From positions 25,908,851 to 25,941,861 of the forward strand of contig NC_049985.1 in NCBI RefSeq assembly GCF_000003815.2: a DNA stretch of 33,011 nt, written 5' to 3'. A program made the translations under genes and the position numbers. Source of the stretch: Branchiostoma floridae. Lineage: Eukaryota > Chordata > Leptocardii > Amphioxiformes > Branchiostomatidae. The notes beneath the pieces are model-generated. The model did not search any database, was not told the DNA's origin, and saw nothing but the letters and a program-made list of their open reading frames with translations. Positions 17,219 through 30,200 of this stretch are shown here, in pieces (the first letter of the stretch is position 1; each line of letters begins with the position of its first letter).

Positions 17219-17970
17219 TACTGGACATTATATCAGTATATTATCAAATGCTACAGATTGCAAGAGGGATAAAAGAAGGCATCTACATTGGGGTTTTATA
17301 ACTGTCCCTCAACAGAGACGGGTGGCGCCATAGGCTTTCTGCAACTTATTATCCACAGATCACCGAGTCACGTTGAGCAGTGGATAATAATGTTTTTGCT
17401 ATATATATATGTAAATGATTAACAATATGGTTGAAAACTTTTTTTGGAAAAAGCACTATGTCATCCATATAATCAAATAAACATATACTTAGCCTAATAT
17501 AGCACAATACGAAAACAACTTCTACCACATATATATGTATATATACACTTGTTAATTCACTATCAATATTTTATCGTAACTCATAATTGTGTAGTGTAAC
17601 ATTCATTCATAACTTCAGTATTGGAACAGTCCATGTACAAATTGTATTATTGTAATAACCTAGTACTTATATTTATTGGAGTTGCAGAGATACCTACCCT
17701 GAGAGACTACTGTTTGTACTTTTTTTACAGAGTAAAATCTAAAATCTCAGTTGACACTTACAGCCTACTTGAACACTTACAGCCTACTTGACACTACAGC
17801 AAAATTCCCGCTCAAGTCAAAGCCAGATATGATTTTATAAATAGTGGCAGCATTTAGCAACATGATATCAATGTTGTTGATTATTACAAATGCCATAATT
17901 TCAATAGCAGTATCACCTATACTCTGATATTGTATACAGAAAAGTATCCTACAGCATCCTATATAATATA
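17219..17970. other. Intergenic AT-rich stretch
   Basis: Holds a short GGCCATGTTGATT-family relic (ggttgaaaactttttttgga then gtcatccatataatcaaat, 17429-17478), short TA-rich runs, and a 17-bp direct repeat gaacacttacagcctacttg near 17755-17790. No gene seen. Confidence 0.55.
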
Positions 17971-18320
17971 AGGCCATGTTGATTTGATTATATGGATGAC
18001 ATCCTCTGGGAATTGCAAAACTGAAGTGAGCTTGCGAATAAAATTTTAAAAGGTTTGGCCAAAACAAACATTATGAAAACTAAGTGGTCAGGAAAGTTTA
18101 CACTTGTGACTAAATACACAAAGTATGGTATACTGAAAAATAGAATTTTTTTCATCTTTCAAATCTTATTCTTTGACTTGGGAATTAACTTTGGCATATT
18201 ATTACATTAGTATCCACTTTCATATATAAAATTTTCCTGTTTCAGTATACGGCATATATGAGCTCATGTCATGTTACAAATGTTTTATACAATTTGCAGT
18301 ATGGTCGAATTTCTATGGGA
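17971..18320. repeat. GGCCATGTTGATTTGATTAT repeat, copy 2
   Basis: Counterpart of 14876-15235 in the same orientation. The left terminus aggccatgttgatttgatta then tatggatgacatcc resembles the ends of the element at 24156-24710. Confidence 0.75.
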
Positions 18321-18780
18321 GTGAAATGGATGGAAATTGCACGTTTGAGTGTCATCCACGTAATAAAATCAAGATGGTATTAAGACATAATGAGAGCAAC
18401 AGTAACTATTTCAACATGAGAGCACTCATAGAGTTCTACACAATCATGTAGTCAACCCTTAGTCCAATAGTGACTGCACTGCAACAGACCACTGCACTGC
18501 AACAGACCACTCCACCAATTTTATTTTTAAAAGAACAATCTTTTCATGCTTTGTGTGTTTTGTCATTTCAGTCATACTTTTACATTATGAATCATATTCC
18601 AATTATGAAGCCAGGGTTACAGAAATCAAATTTAGTTCGGTGGAAATTACAGTGCGATTGTTGTCTAGTGGCCGTAACATCATCTTCGGATCTGTTATTT
18701 CACTGTGTATACCAAAAGACCAAGCTTTGGTTTCATCGATGGCAGCTAGCTATGTTAACAGGCTGGCTTACAGTTACATG

Positions 18781-19175
18781 TAGTGGTGCGTACCTAAAGC
18801 CTGGACTTGAAATTGGACCTAAACATTTTAGGTCCAAGTCCAAAAAAAACCCTGAATGTCCGGAGCCAAGTCCGGACTTGCAAAAAGCAATCTGTCACTT
18901 ATATTCCCTTTTTTTGTTCTAAACCATTTAAAACCTTCCATAGACAGTGAAATTTGCACTGAGACAAAAAACTTTTCGTGTTTACACTGGCTGTATATAA
19001 TTTGCATGTATTTTTCACATTGCATTTGAATTCATAACCTCTCAAAAAAATTTTTGTAGTGCACATAATATGCAATGATGGGTTCAGGTCCGGACTTAAA
19101 GTCCAGACCTGAACCTGAACTGCTGGACTTGAATCCGGACCTGAACCTGAATATGAGTTTAGGTACGCACCACTA
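18781..19175 (+). mobile_element. TAGTGGTGCGTACCTAAA element, copy 1
   Basis: 395 bp, ends tagtggtgcgtacctaaa and tttaggtacgcaccacta. Subterminal palindromic runs of aggtccggacttaaagtcca type. An inverted relative is at 29468-29915. Non-coding. Confidence 0.8.
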
Positions 19176-19539
19176 GTTACATGATTGTACATCTCACACA
19201 GCGGATGTGTAAGGGCACTTGTTTATTGTCTTCGAGCAAAAGACTGAGGCCCTGTTCACGCTCTGCAAAATCAATGCAAATCAAGGCCAATTCCAATCAA
19301 TTCGAAAAGATTTTCTTGAATGTGAGCAGACCTATTCAGGACTGATGCGGATGAAACCAATGCACTTCTATGGGGGTCGGGGACTGATTCAAATTGAAGC
19401 CAACCCGCTTCACAGAGAAGGATGGAGGGCAGCAATTAGACCAAAACGACTTGGCACGTCCAACCTCTGCAAGACGGGGAACAACGGACGCTAAACTGGA
19501 TAGTGAAGTGAAGCAGCTTCCCTTAATTGTTACCACCAG

Positions 19540-19815
19540 GGTTGGGTACAGAAAATTCAGGTCCAGGTCCGGTCCAGGTTTGGACCTGAACCTGATTCAG
19601 TATGTGGAAACTTGTGAATGGAAGATCATACTCAAAACAATGGCCCATACATTTCGCTACAAAGAAATCTGTTTTGTGGAGTATTCGACTCCCTACAAGG
19701 CTAACTACCTCTGTACGATTGACTGTAAAACTAGGCAGAAATGACTATAGACTCTAGTAATCTATCATGCTCTTGTTATTTTCTTTGACCGGTAAGCCCC
19801 CAAATGTGTGAATGC
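19540..19815 (-). repeat. Partial GTACCGGTA-type element
   Basis: Reverse-oriented, truncated relative of 16178-16571, sharing its internal blocks in order. Confidence 0.65.
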
Positions 19816-19900
19816 CTGCCAAAATGCAAACGCAACAAAATTCATACCTATTCAGACTAAATAGATTTGATGCGAATCGATCCCCATCTATTTTGCCTAA

Positions 19901-20643
19901 GGCCCCGTTCATGATACAAAAAATGAAACGGTTCTATCGGTTACTATCGGTTAGGCCAGCTGAAACGGATAAGTTTTGTCATCATGGACGGTCCGAAACG
20001 GATCTGAAGCGATAGGAAACGGTTTGTTCGGAACCTCCTCGCGAGGTAGTATTGAAACGGTTTCTTCCTTATCCGGAATTGCGAATTTGCATCATGAACG
20101 CAAAAGCGGCGCGATCCATTTTACATCCGGGCATGTGCGTTCATATTTGGTGGCGCTACCGGGAAAAAGTACAATTTTTAATCTGTCATTCGGGTGTTTC
20201 GGCCGCGTTTTCAATCGTAAAATTCCTTTTTATTATCGGGCCGCCTCCTGGTCGACTGAGGAGCCAGCAGTCCTGATATCGCAAGGGGAATTTGTCAGGA
20301 GATCCAGTTGAAATGTCATAGCATGGCATATATCGGGACCACAATGTTTCCAGCGGCATTTCCAAGGTCATAACAGAACCCAGCTTCGAATTCAGTAAGA
20401 CATTGGTTCAATTTCGACCAAAGACCAATAATCTGATACAGAAGTACAAGTTTGGGCAAGATCACAACAACCTCAGGGGTCAGAGGTCGCATTACCATGC
20501 ATTACCATGCCTTTTCAAGGAACTTAAACGGTTTGGAAGTTTGCATCGTGAACGCAAAATGCAAACCGTTTCCTGCCATTTGCTATCAGATTTCCAGGCC
20601 TAACCGATAGAACTGTTTCATTTTTTGCATCATGAACGGGGCC
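19901..20643. mobile_element. Harbinger-like MITE, 743 bp
   Basis: Ends ggccccgttcatgatacaaa and ttttgcatcatgaacggggcc, inverted repeats of about 43 bp with two mismatches. The flanks are TAA on both sides, fitting the TWA target of PIF/Harbinger elements. Internal copies of gaaacggtt repeat. The open frames inside show no transposase motif. Confidence 0.78.
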
Positions 20644-20979
20644 TAAGTGTGAACATTACTTAGACCCAACTTAACCACGATGGTTCATGTCATCTTTGTC
20701 CGGAGTCCATTTTAACACAATCCACAAGAATACAATGATTATCGAGTTACTTCCAAATCTGTATGTACACATTGTCCACTTACCAATAGAAACAATTCAT
20801 TTCCTACACATAAATGACTATATACTGGCTGATACTTAAAGCATCTTTTGCAGATGATATATAAATATACAACACAAGTAACTTAACATTTCTCCCTCTC
20901 TACATATTAATATCAATGATTAGCAAGTTCCAAATTGTAAGATCACTCTGGGTTTCACTTCTACATCGGTTCTTCCAGA
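20644..20979. other. Intergenic, nothing recognised
   Basis: AT-rich, without conserved frame or repeat ends that I can see. Confidence 0.5.
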
Positions 20980-20980
20980 T

Positions 20981-21460
20981 ACCGTATTTTCTTGCATAAA
21001 GTAGCACTTTTAAACTTCTAAAAAATCCGAAAATTTCTGCAAGTTATTGCTAAAGTTTGGGGTGCAATTTATTTGAAGTTATTGCAGGGATAAGTGGAGA
21101 AATGACCTCAAATAGAGCAAGGTAGTGCAACAGTTCTAGGAAGGATGCAAAACTGTACAGTCAAATTGTTTTCATTGTGACTTGGTGACTAGATAGACAA
21201 TTCATAAGTTTGTAGAGACAATGCCAGAATATAGTCCATGATTTATGCAAAATGAGAGAGGAAAACAAGAAGACATCATAAATTTGAATTTTGTGTTTTG
21301 AATGAATTTGAAATTCTTTGAAATGTGTTCAAGAATCATTTGTGAAGAAGGAATGTGTGCTTGATTTCAGGTTTTCCATTTTCCTTTTTAGTCCCATATT
21401 TGTATGAGTCTTGCCTGAAATCAGGGGCATGTGTACTACTTTAATTCGAGAAAATACGGT
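20981..21460. mobile_element. TA-flanked MITE with CCGTATTTTC termini
   Basis: 480 bp, left accgtattttcttgcataaa and right ttcgagaaaatacggt form inverted repeats with mismatches, each followed by a TA. Class not certain, possibly Tc1/mariner-like. Confidence 0.65.
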
Positions 21461-22088
21461 AGACACACCAGCAGCAGATGGTACTCACAACAGCGTGATT
21501 TGTCGCAACAGCATGATTTTTTTCACGCGCACAAAATGTTACCCCTAACCCAGTGGAAGGCTCAGCCGGGACCACTTCTAGTACTTTAAAAGTGTTAAAC
21601 CTGGCCAAGTGTCAGTTAAAAACCTCAAGCATGTATTCCACTGGGCCGAGCCTGATTGGGACAAATACATGTAAGTATTGTGGCAACTTTTTTTTGCCAA
21701 GTTATGTCCAATTTTAAATACTCACCAACAGAGGCGGCCCAGTGAGATACAAGCTTTACAGCGTAGCAGGTAACAGCAGACAAGAGGCAGCAGCACTAGT
21801 TTGAAAATAAACAGAACAAACATGGATGGTCTAAGGCTTGAAGGTCTGTCACATGTAAAGAAACCCTCCTTCACACACACACACAAATGTACAGTCACAC
21901 ACATACAGACTACTTAGTCATTGCTACGACTTCCCTGTCAGGCCGGTTTCCTACGTCTTAGTCAAGTCTTAAAGAATTACTACTGGCTTTGCTGCTGACA
22001 TTTCCATTGCTCCAAGTTCCCCAAAGCTTTATACAAGTGGTTAAAAGTTGTCAAGTTCTGGCATAAATCCAGATCCGTATCCTGCCCA
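21461..22088. other. Downstream flank / possible 3' UTR of Rab33
   Basis: About 630 bp past the Rab33 stop on its strand. I find no clear AATAAA on the minus strand close to the stop, so the 3' end of the transcript is not placed. Contains a short (ca)n run near 21873. Confidence 0.45.
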
Positions 22089-22559
22089 TCAGCAGGCACA
22101 GTCACTACTGGAGCCGCTCTTCTCCCTCCCGATGGAGATGACTTTGGCTCTTTTCATGTCTGTGGAATTGTACCGCGGTAGAGCCTTGTTCATCATCTGT
22201 TTGTGGGCCTTCAGCTTGTGCGCCAGAGTCATGAAAATGGCTTCCACGTTGTCTGCTTCTGAGTCGTCCTTCGCGGACGTCTCGAAGAGCGGCATGCAGT
22301 GCATGTCAGCGAACTTCTGCGCCAAGTTCGTGCTGACCTGGATCTTGTCCTTCTCGTCGCACTTGTTTCCCACGAGGATGCGGGGCACGTCGGCCGACAG
22401 GGAGTGGCGGTCGCACTCGTCGATCCACGCGGGCATGTTCTCAAAGGACGCCAGTTTGGTCATGTCGTAGACGAACACAACGGCGTGCACGTTCCTGTAG
22501 TAGTGCTGGACCATGCTCTTCCTGAAGCGCTCCTGACCGGCAGTGTCCCATAGCTGTAG
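22089..22559 (-). CDS. Rab33: Rab33 exon 2
   Basis: 157 codons including the stop, from [12 protein letters not shown] to SSSDCAC. The acceptor is gttccctacag; joining there restores I-K-L-Q-L-W as in other Rabs. A second AG six bases into the exon (CTACAG) is a possible NAG-type alternative and would drop L-Q. Confidence 0.95.
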   Translation of the reverse strand, partial: LQLWDTAGQERFRKSMVQHYYRNVHAVVFVYDMTKLASFENMPAWIDECDRHSLSADVPRILVGNKCDEKDKIQVSTNLAQKFADMHCMPLFETSAKDDSEADNVEAIFMTLAHKLKAHKQMMNKALPRYNSTDMKRAKVISIGREKSGSSSDCAC

Positions 22560-25500
22560 CTGTAGGGAACAAAATATGGAGTTACAGTTGACACATGACC
22601 AAACAAATTATGTACTGTGTATGAAGTTCCTGTAGTAGTGCTGGACCATGCTCTTCCTGAAGCACTCCTGACCAGCGGTGTCCCATAGCTGTAGCTGTAG
22701 GGAACAACATATGGAGTTACAATGGAGACATGACACGTTATGAACACTATGTAATGTGTATGAAGTTCCTGTAGTAGTGCTGGACCATGCTCTTCCTGAA
22801 GCACTCCTGACCAGCCGTGTCCCATAGCTGTAGCTGTAGGGAACAATATATGGAGTTGTGATGGAGACATAAACAAGTTATGAACACTATGTACTGTGTA
22901 TGAAGTTCCTATCATTTAGTGGGGGTCTGACAAGCTTCTATGGTTGGTCAGTTCCTGACCAGCAGTGTCCAATAGCTGCAGCTGCAGGGAACTAAATATG
23001 GAGTTACAATGGAGACATAACCAAACAAGTTATAAATTTATGTAAGTTGTGTATGAAGTTCCTATCATTTAGTGGATCTGTCTGACAAGCTTCTATGGTT
23101 GGTCAGTTCCTGACCAGCAGTGTCCAATAGCTGCAGCTGTAGGGAACAACATATGGAGTTACAATGGAGACATGACAAGTTATGAACACTATGTACTGTG
23201 TATGAAGTTCCTATCATTAAGTGGATGTCTGACATGCTTTTATGGTTGCTCAGTTGGGCTAGCCACAGGGTGGGTGAGTCAAGTCAGGCTAGTGGACCAA
23301 TATACTGTAAATGCAGAAATGTTCGCGGTGGATTAATGTTCGCGGTTTTCGCGGTAATCACTTCATCGGGAATTTAAAACCACCGCGAATATTTTTCTAT
23401 TATGGTATTAGATTGCAGTCTATGGTGTTACCGCGAACTTAAATCCACCGCGAAAAGTCCCTTTTCCCGCTTCCGCGAAATTAAATCCCCGCAAACTTAA
23501 ATACATTTACAGTATATGATACAGTCAAACCTGACTGAGCAACCACCTGGCACAGGCAACCACCTGCTGTCAGAGGACACATCAAAACAGCCCCGTCCAT
23601 TTTCACATACAATCATGCGCATAGATATTGTAAACTTTGAGACGGTTGAGCATATAAATTAATTGAGATGATTTATTTTCATGGTTTTACCACTAACACA
23701 GCAAATCTGTGTTTAAAAACTACTGTACAGCAGAGAATTGTTTCAACTGCGACTTGCAAACACTTAAAAAATGTTGGCTATCTCCTTAGCCTTGCCTGAC
23801 GAAATTAAGTCCTTGCAAAGAAAACTGAATCTACAATACGGTATACCTCACTAAACCAACACCCTGAGAGATATATAGTATTTCTCCAAGAGTTAGACCT
23901 TGGTGGCCTGAAATACCTATTTGCTTTTACAACTTTTACCTCAAATGTTGTTCAAAAATGATGCGTGCTTTGCCTTATACAAAACTGAAATACATTTCTT
24001 TCTCCAACTGCAGAATACCAAATGTGAGTCAGGCCAAGCCATCAGAGGAATCATAGATAATCAATAATAGCACAGTTCTTCAGAGTATTGGCAACTCCCA
24101 ATAGAACAACAGGGTTGGACTATATAATAGTCCACTAGCCTGATTGTCCAGGGTAAGGCTACAGCGAGTAAATTTTATGGATGACATCAGCGCGTGCATT
24201 AATTTTCGCCTGATTTCAGAAGAAAAAACAACAAGATTTTCAACATGACGAGAAAGTACCAAAATGGGCAAATATGTTGTGTTGTAGGCTAATGGTTGTA
24301 TTTCTATAAGTGACACTAGCAAGGTAGCCATGGCTGTAGTTATAGAAGTGAAACTAAAAATTTAGGTAGATGGTTGTAAAAGTGGCCCCAATATGAAAGC
24401 TATGAGTGTTGTTGCCATATTGNNNNNNNNNNNNNNNNNNNNNNNNNNNNNNNNNNNNNNNNNNNNNNNNNNNNNNNNNNNNNNNNNNNNNNNNNNNNNN
24501 NNNNNNNNNNNNNNNNNNNNNNGAAATGAATGCCTTATAGGCTGTGATACCACGTTTCGTCGCTTCAATTCTCCTTTTTTATGTTTAGTGCGTATAATTT
24601 GGAAAGTTTAGCCATCTTGTTTTTTTCCACCCATCTTGTTTTTTTTCGCCCTATCTCACTATTTTTGCCGTCTATAGGATGTCATCCATAAAATTTACTT
24701 GCTGTGGCCTATTAGCGAAAGTGATGATCGGGCAAGTGCATGTCCTACCCCACTTGTCCAATCGGGCTAGTAAGATTTTTCCATGAGAGAGATTTTGCTA
24801 TACTTGTTACCTATCACAGTCATAGCATCAAGCATTAATGGTCCTGGACACAGAACTATAGAGCCAACAATAAAAGAATTTCATTGATAGAATTGAAAAT
24901 ACTTAGACAACTCATTATGTCATTTAAATGTCCAGGCAAGTAAAAAGTTATTTTCTATGTACATTGTACTTGCCCGATAGGACAAGTGAATTTTGAAAAA
25001 CTTGTCCAACCCTGCATTGTTTGACATTTTCTAAGTTAAAATGTCATCTTTGCTGTACAGTGTATGTGTTTGTTCCTTTCTTCATTCTCACTTATGCAGT
25101 GCCTGGCGACTCATGGGCCAGCAAGTTTCCCTGTTAATTTGTTTCTAATATTCTACAGCAGGGTATATTTCTACATGGAGGGGTTGCTTGCCTTTCCCCT
25201 TTCCCCTTTAACTTTAAGGTTTCAAGGTTGGCTAAATCGACATTTTGACCTCCATTGTTATCTCATAGATGAATTAAGAAAGAATGGAATCATAACGATT
25301 ATAGAAAGATGGGCATAAAAGATTCTAAATCTGATTTTTTTTTGGCCATATGGATGACGTCATCTGGTTTTACTTCCCCTAATATAATTTTTTCTATGGG
25401 AAAATACAGCACTTTGGTACATACCACTGCAATGAAACTATGTTTTTCATACATGCATAATGATAAAGGCTACAAACTCGCGGTTGTGCCACTTGATATC

Positions 25501-27202
25501 TGCTAGAAATTGTAATTATTAGAAAAAAATTGTTTCCATCTAATTAAAAAAATCATCGCAAATATTTCTGCTTTTGCAGTAGATAAGAAGATCTCCACTG
25601 TCTGGACACCAGTCACAAGACCCACATGTGATGTCTGTATTGTGCCCTCTGGCTACCCTCAGATATAGGTCATGGGATGCTTCCTTATCTAAGGTAATAC
25701 AGTCAAACCTGTCTATAGCAGCCACTTAAAGGACTGGAGAAATGTGGCCACTACAGACAGGTGGCCACCATAGAGAAAATGCTGATCAATTGACCACGAG
25801 CAATAAGTTACACATGATTTCAGTACCCACTGATCTTTCTCACCATGTAACATTGTCTTGATCGTCTCAAAATTCAACTGACCCTGCCAAAGTCAAATCA
25901 ACCGAAAATGATTGATATTGCCATGCGCATTGTTGGTAATTCGCCTACAAAGACTTGTACTAATGCCAAAATGAACTCCAATTTAGTCCAAATCCTTGCA
26001 AACTACGATTTTAAACTCCGCACAGGGTGACATACGGCAGCTGTTTGGTCGCAATAGGCAGTGTTTCTGTATCTAGGATGTCATCCATGAAATTTACTTG
26101 CTGTGGCCTATTATAAGTAGCTTTGTGCTTTACCTGAGTTTGAAAATAAGTTGCGTCAAAGAAAATATGGTTGCACAACACAACTAGGCAACAAGCCATG
26201 TATTTTAAACCCTAAATAGTACTGTGACAACTAGAGTTCGGCGACCTCATACCTCCATGAAAATTTAAAGCTTTCGTAAATTTCATGCAATTGACTAAGA
26301 CATTAACATAATGTATGCATGGTGTTGTTAATCATTGACTAACGTTCACATGTCACAATTATAAAATTCCCATTATTAATCATAAAGAGGTTTTGCAATT
26401 TTTACATAAATTATGCAAATAAGTTCCTCATTAACATATTTGGTATCTGCTTATATTCCACCTATCATGATTAACCTGTGTTACATGTATTGAGGTCCAG
26501 TTATTGAAAACAATGGAACTGTACAATTTCCTCATTAATTATGCAAATTCAGTCATCATTTGCATAACATGTATATCATTATGAACATCTTTGCCTAAGC
26601 TACCTGCATGCCTAAAGTGTCTTGACAAAAACGCCCCTGCAGTTCCACAATTGAATGTTAGGGGACTGAAACTTGTCCCACTTTGTCATGACGCTAAAAG
26701 CTATCTACCACCCAAATGGTACGACCATATCACGTACGGGACAAGAGATACATTGAAAAAACTGCTATGATAGAATTTTCTCATTAATTATGCAAATGTA
26801 CTCCTATTTTGCATAATTAGTATTTTGTCTTGTACAACATTGTCTAAGGTACCTACGTACCAAAAATCATGAAAATCCGTTATTCCCTTCTTGAGTTATC
26901 CTCGTCAGAAGTTTTTGACAAAAATGCCCCTGCTATCCCAAAACTAGACGCTAGGGGGCCCAAACTTATGTCATTTTTTCCTGAGCACAAGAGCTATCTA
27001 ATACTTAAAAATCTTGACCATAGCATGTTCAGAACACCGAGATAGCAAAACCGGAAGTTGCGCTGCAGTACCAAGGTCACACACCAGGGGGCCCAAAATT
27101 GACCTTGACCTTCGTCTTCCCAACCCCTACCCACATACCAAATATCATCGTAGTCCATCAAGAGATTCTCAAGTTATGCTGACCACAATATGCGGACACA
27201 CA

Positions 27203-27243
<41 letters not shown>

Positions 27244-30200
27244 ACTCAAAACTATACCTCCATTTTTTCATGGAGGTAATGATATAAATCATAGCAAAAG
27301 CAGGATCTTGACCTCATGTAGAATTCCTCAGCGTCTAATTTGCTACTTGGATGCAGATGAGTGAGGAGGTTGATCATTTTGCAATTTCTGACCAAATTTA
27401 CTGTTGAGGAGGAACACAGCATGAATTGGTAATTGAGACATTGGTGTCTGCCAATCAAATAACAGGGCTCGAAATATACTTTTTTCTGCATACCTGCACT
27501 GGTGCAGGTAACATTGAAAATTACCTGCACCAGACAAATTTTACTTGCACCACTCTGAATTTAGGAAGTATGGATCATACTAAAATTATTCAGGAACCAT
27601 TGCTATTATTTTCTTTTATACTTTATAGGTGGTAACAGCCAATGCAGCTAATAACAATCCATACACATCTACATCATATGATATTCATGTATAAAACCCA
27701 GTACATGGACCAGTGCAGGTTAGGTGCAGGTAGACACTAGAAATACCTGCACAGCTCCAATTTTACTTGCACTAACCTGCATTTGCAGGTGGTACATGTA
27801 TTTCGAGCCCTGTAAATATTTGAATCCTAAGAATGTTGACACCAGGAAGAGGATGTGGCTACCATGAGAGCACCTGTAAAGACACAGGTCTACAATAATG
27901 TATATAGGAGCAGTGAAACATAAAAAACAACAGGAAAAAAATGGTAGCAAAGCAAAGACAAACTTCACAAGGACAATAGAATAGGGCCACTCCTATATAG
28001 TGTAATAGTACAAAACAAATGTATATACTGCATATCTGATATTATAGCTTGATCTGGAACTGCAGGGGCATTTTTGTAAAGATGTTTGAATAATGATTTT
28101 TATATTAAGATGGGGTTAAGGGATTGTCGTTTACTAATTATCTTAATTCATACATGTATTTCCAATCCAGTTATAATGTTACCAGTTTTAGTTTGTACAT
28201 TTTATACTTTTGTCTACAAGGAACCATATAAATATTTCATAACACCAGTAGAGAAATCCATATGGCAATGAAGCAGCACTGGTGTCAGAAGGGCATCAAC
28301 GCCAATCTATATTACCATAAAACTGAAATGATAAAGTCAACTCATACTTCATGATTAAAGCATTCAAGGACATCTTCACAAATGTGTAACTACCTGCACT
28401 GGTGCAGGTAGCATTGAAAATTACCTGTACGGTACCAGACAAATTTTACCTGCACAACTGTGAATTTAGGAAGTATGGATCATACTGAAACTGTTCAGGA
28501 ACCATTGTTATGTTTTCTTTTATACTTTATAGGTGGTAACAGTCAATGCAGCTAATAACAATCCACATACAACTACATCATAGTACATTTATGTATAAAA
28601 CCCAGTACATGGACCAGTGCAGGTTAGATGCAGGTAGACACCAGAAATACCTGCACAGCTCCAATTTTACCTGCACTAACATGCATATGCAGGTGGTATT
28701 TCGAGCCCTGTACATGCAGATATTCTGATTCTGATTCAATCTTTGCCAGAAGGTAACGTTTAAGTCTTGGTTTGGTGTGTGCGTGTTGGACGGTGTCCAC
28801 GAACAGTGTCTAGGCCAAGGGAAAAAAGGTTGTTTTTTCCTGTTTCTGTCTGATGAAAATAAAATAGCGTCGGTATATGTAGGGATTTTTTTTTTTCAAT
28901 TTCTTTTTTTTCTTTGGTCCAAACTCTAGTGACACAATACACTTAAGCAAAGTTGACCTAAAACTAGTAAGGACAGTAGGACACTTTTCATATATTTTCA
29001 ATGTCAAACTTACATCTGCTAAATTTATCCTTCATTAGACCTAAAAAAAGACTAGGGTTGGCAGAATTTTTTAAATTTAGAGTAGGTCGGGAAACAGGAA
29101 ACATTTTTTCCACAGGTGAACTTCCATGTAAAACCTAAAAAACCTTTGTTTCTTTTTGAAGTTTATTCATATACTTTTGTTTTTACAATGTATATCTGTA
29201 TGATTAAAGATGATGTTAAAAATAGCAGTGCCCAATATATTCTTTGGAACACTTAAGCTGTGATCTAAAATTTTAAAGCATTTTTTTGCTAGGCCTCTGC
29301 ACTGTTTATTATCTAATTCATAATCTGCATGACACACAGAGTAAGGTCATGAGCATGGTATGAAAACATAAACATCAATCATTTCTGCTGAATGATAACC
29401 ATGTAATGCCCATATCTATATCTATGATTCTTGGACCGTTTGGACTGATACCTGCATTGAGTTCAAGTAGTGGTGCGTACCTAAACTCATATTCAGGTTC
29501 AGGTGCGGATTCAGGTCCAGCAGTTCAGATTCAGGTCCGGACTTTAAGTCTGGACCTGAACCCATCATTCCATATTATGTGCACTAGAAAGTTTTCTTTT
29601 TTGAGGGGGAGGGGGGGTGGGGGTGGTGAATATAGAATGGTATGTTAGCCTGAATTGAAATGCAATGTGAAAAATACATGCAAATTATATACAGCCAGTG
29701 TAAACATGAAATATTTTTTGTCTTTTTCGAGTGCAAATTTCACTGTCTATGGAAGGTTTTAGATGGTTTAGAACAAAAAAAGGGAATATAAGTGACATAT
29801 AGATTTTTGCGAGTCAGGACTAGGCTCCGAACATTTAGTTGTTTTTTTTTTGGACCTAAACATTTTTAGGTCCAAATCCAACAATCCAAGTCCGGGCGTT
29901 AGGTATGCACCACTAAGTTCAAGAATAAACTCTGCATTGAAGTTCCAAGTCGATTCGAACTGATTCTTTGTATTGGAAGTGCCAAGGGAGTGAAATAATT
30001 CTTATATCAGATCTGTCTATATTACACACCCAATTGCAAGTTTGTACAGATGAGTTACATGATGAATATCTGGACAGATCTATCTATATATATAATCTAA
30101 TCCACTCGCAGCGGGAAGGACCCCAACTCATGAGTCATTTTATCGATACTAGTACAAGTGTGGCAGGTTTTTTACATGCTTGAGGTGTGGCTCTCCTCAA

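Larger units (their letters stand above)
24110..25014. mobile_element. CAGGGTTGGAC-ended (hAT-like) element, interrupted
   Basis: The left cagggttggac and right gtccaaccctg are inverted. Subterminal ccactagcctgattgtcca pairs with cacttgtccaatcgggctag. The body is split by another element (24156-24710). An 8-bp target duplication is not obvious, so the hAT label is tentative. Confidence 0.6.

Noticed and set aside
22048-22470. 140-codon plus-strand frame overlapping Rab33
   Set aside because: Antisense shadow of Rab33 exon 2; its codons only mirror the GTPase coding strand.
26500-26830. Repeated attatgcaaat (octamer-like) as an enhancer
   Set aside because: The motif belongs to the internal sequence of an AT-rich repeat element and recurs with it; no independent evidence of regulation.
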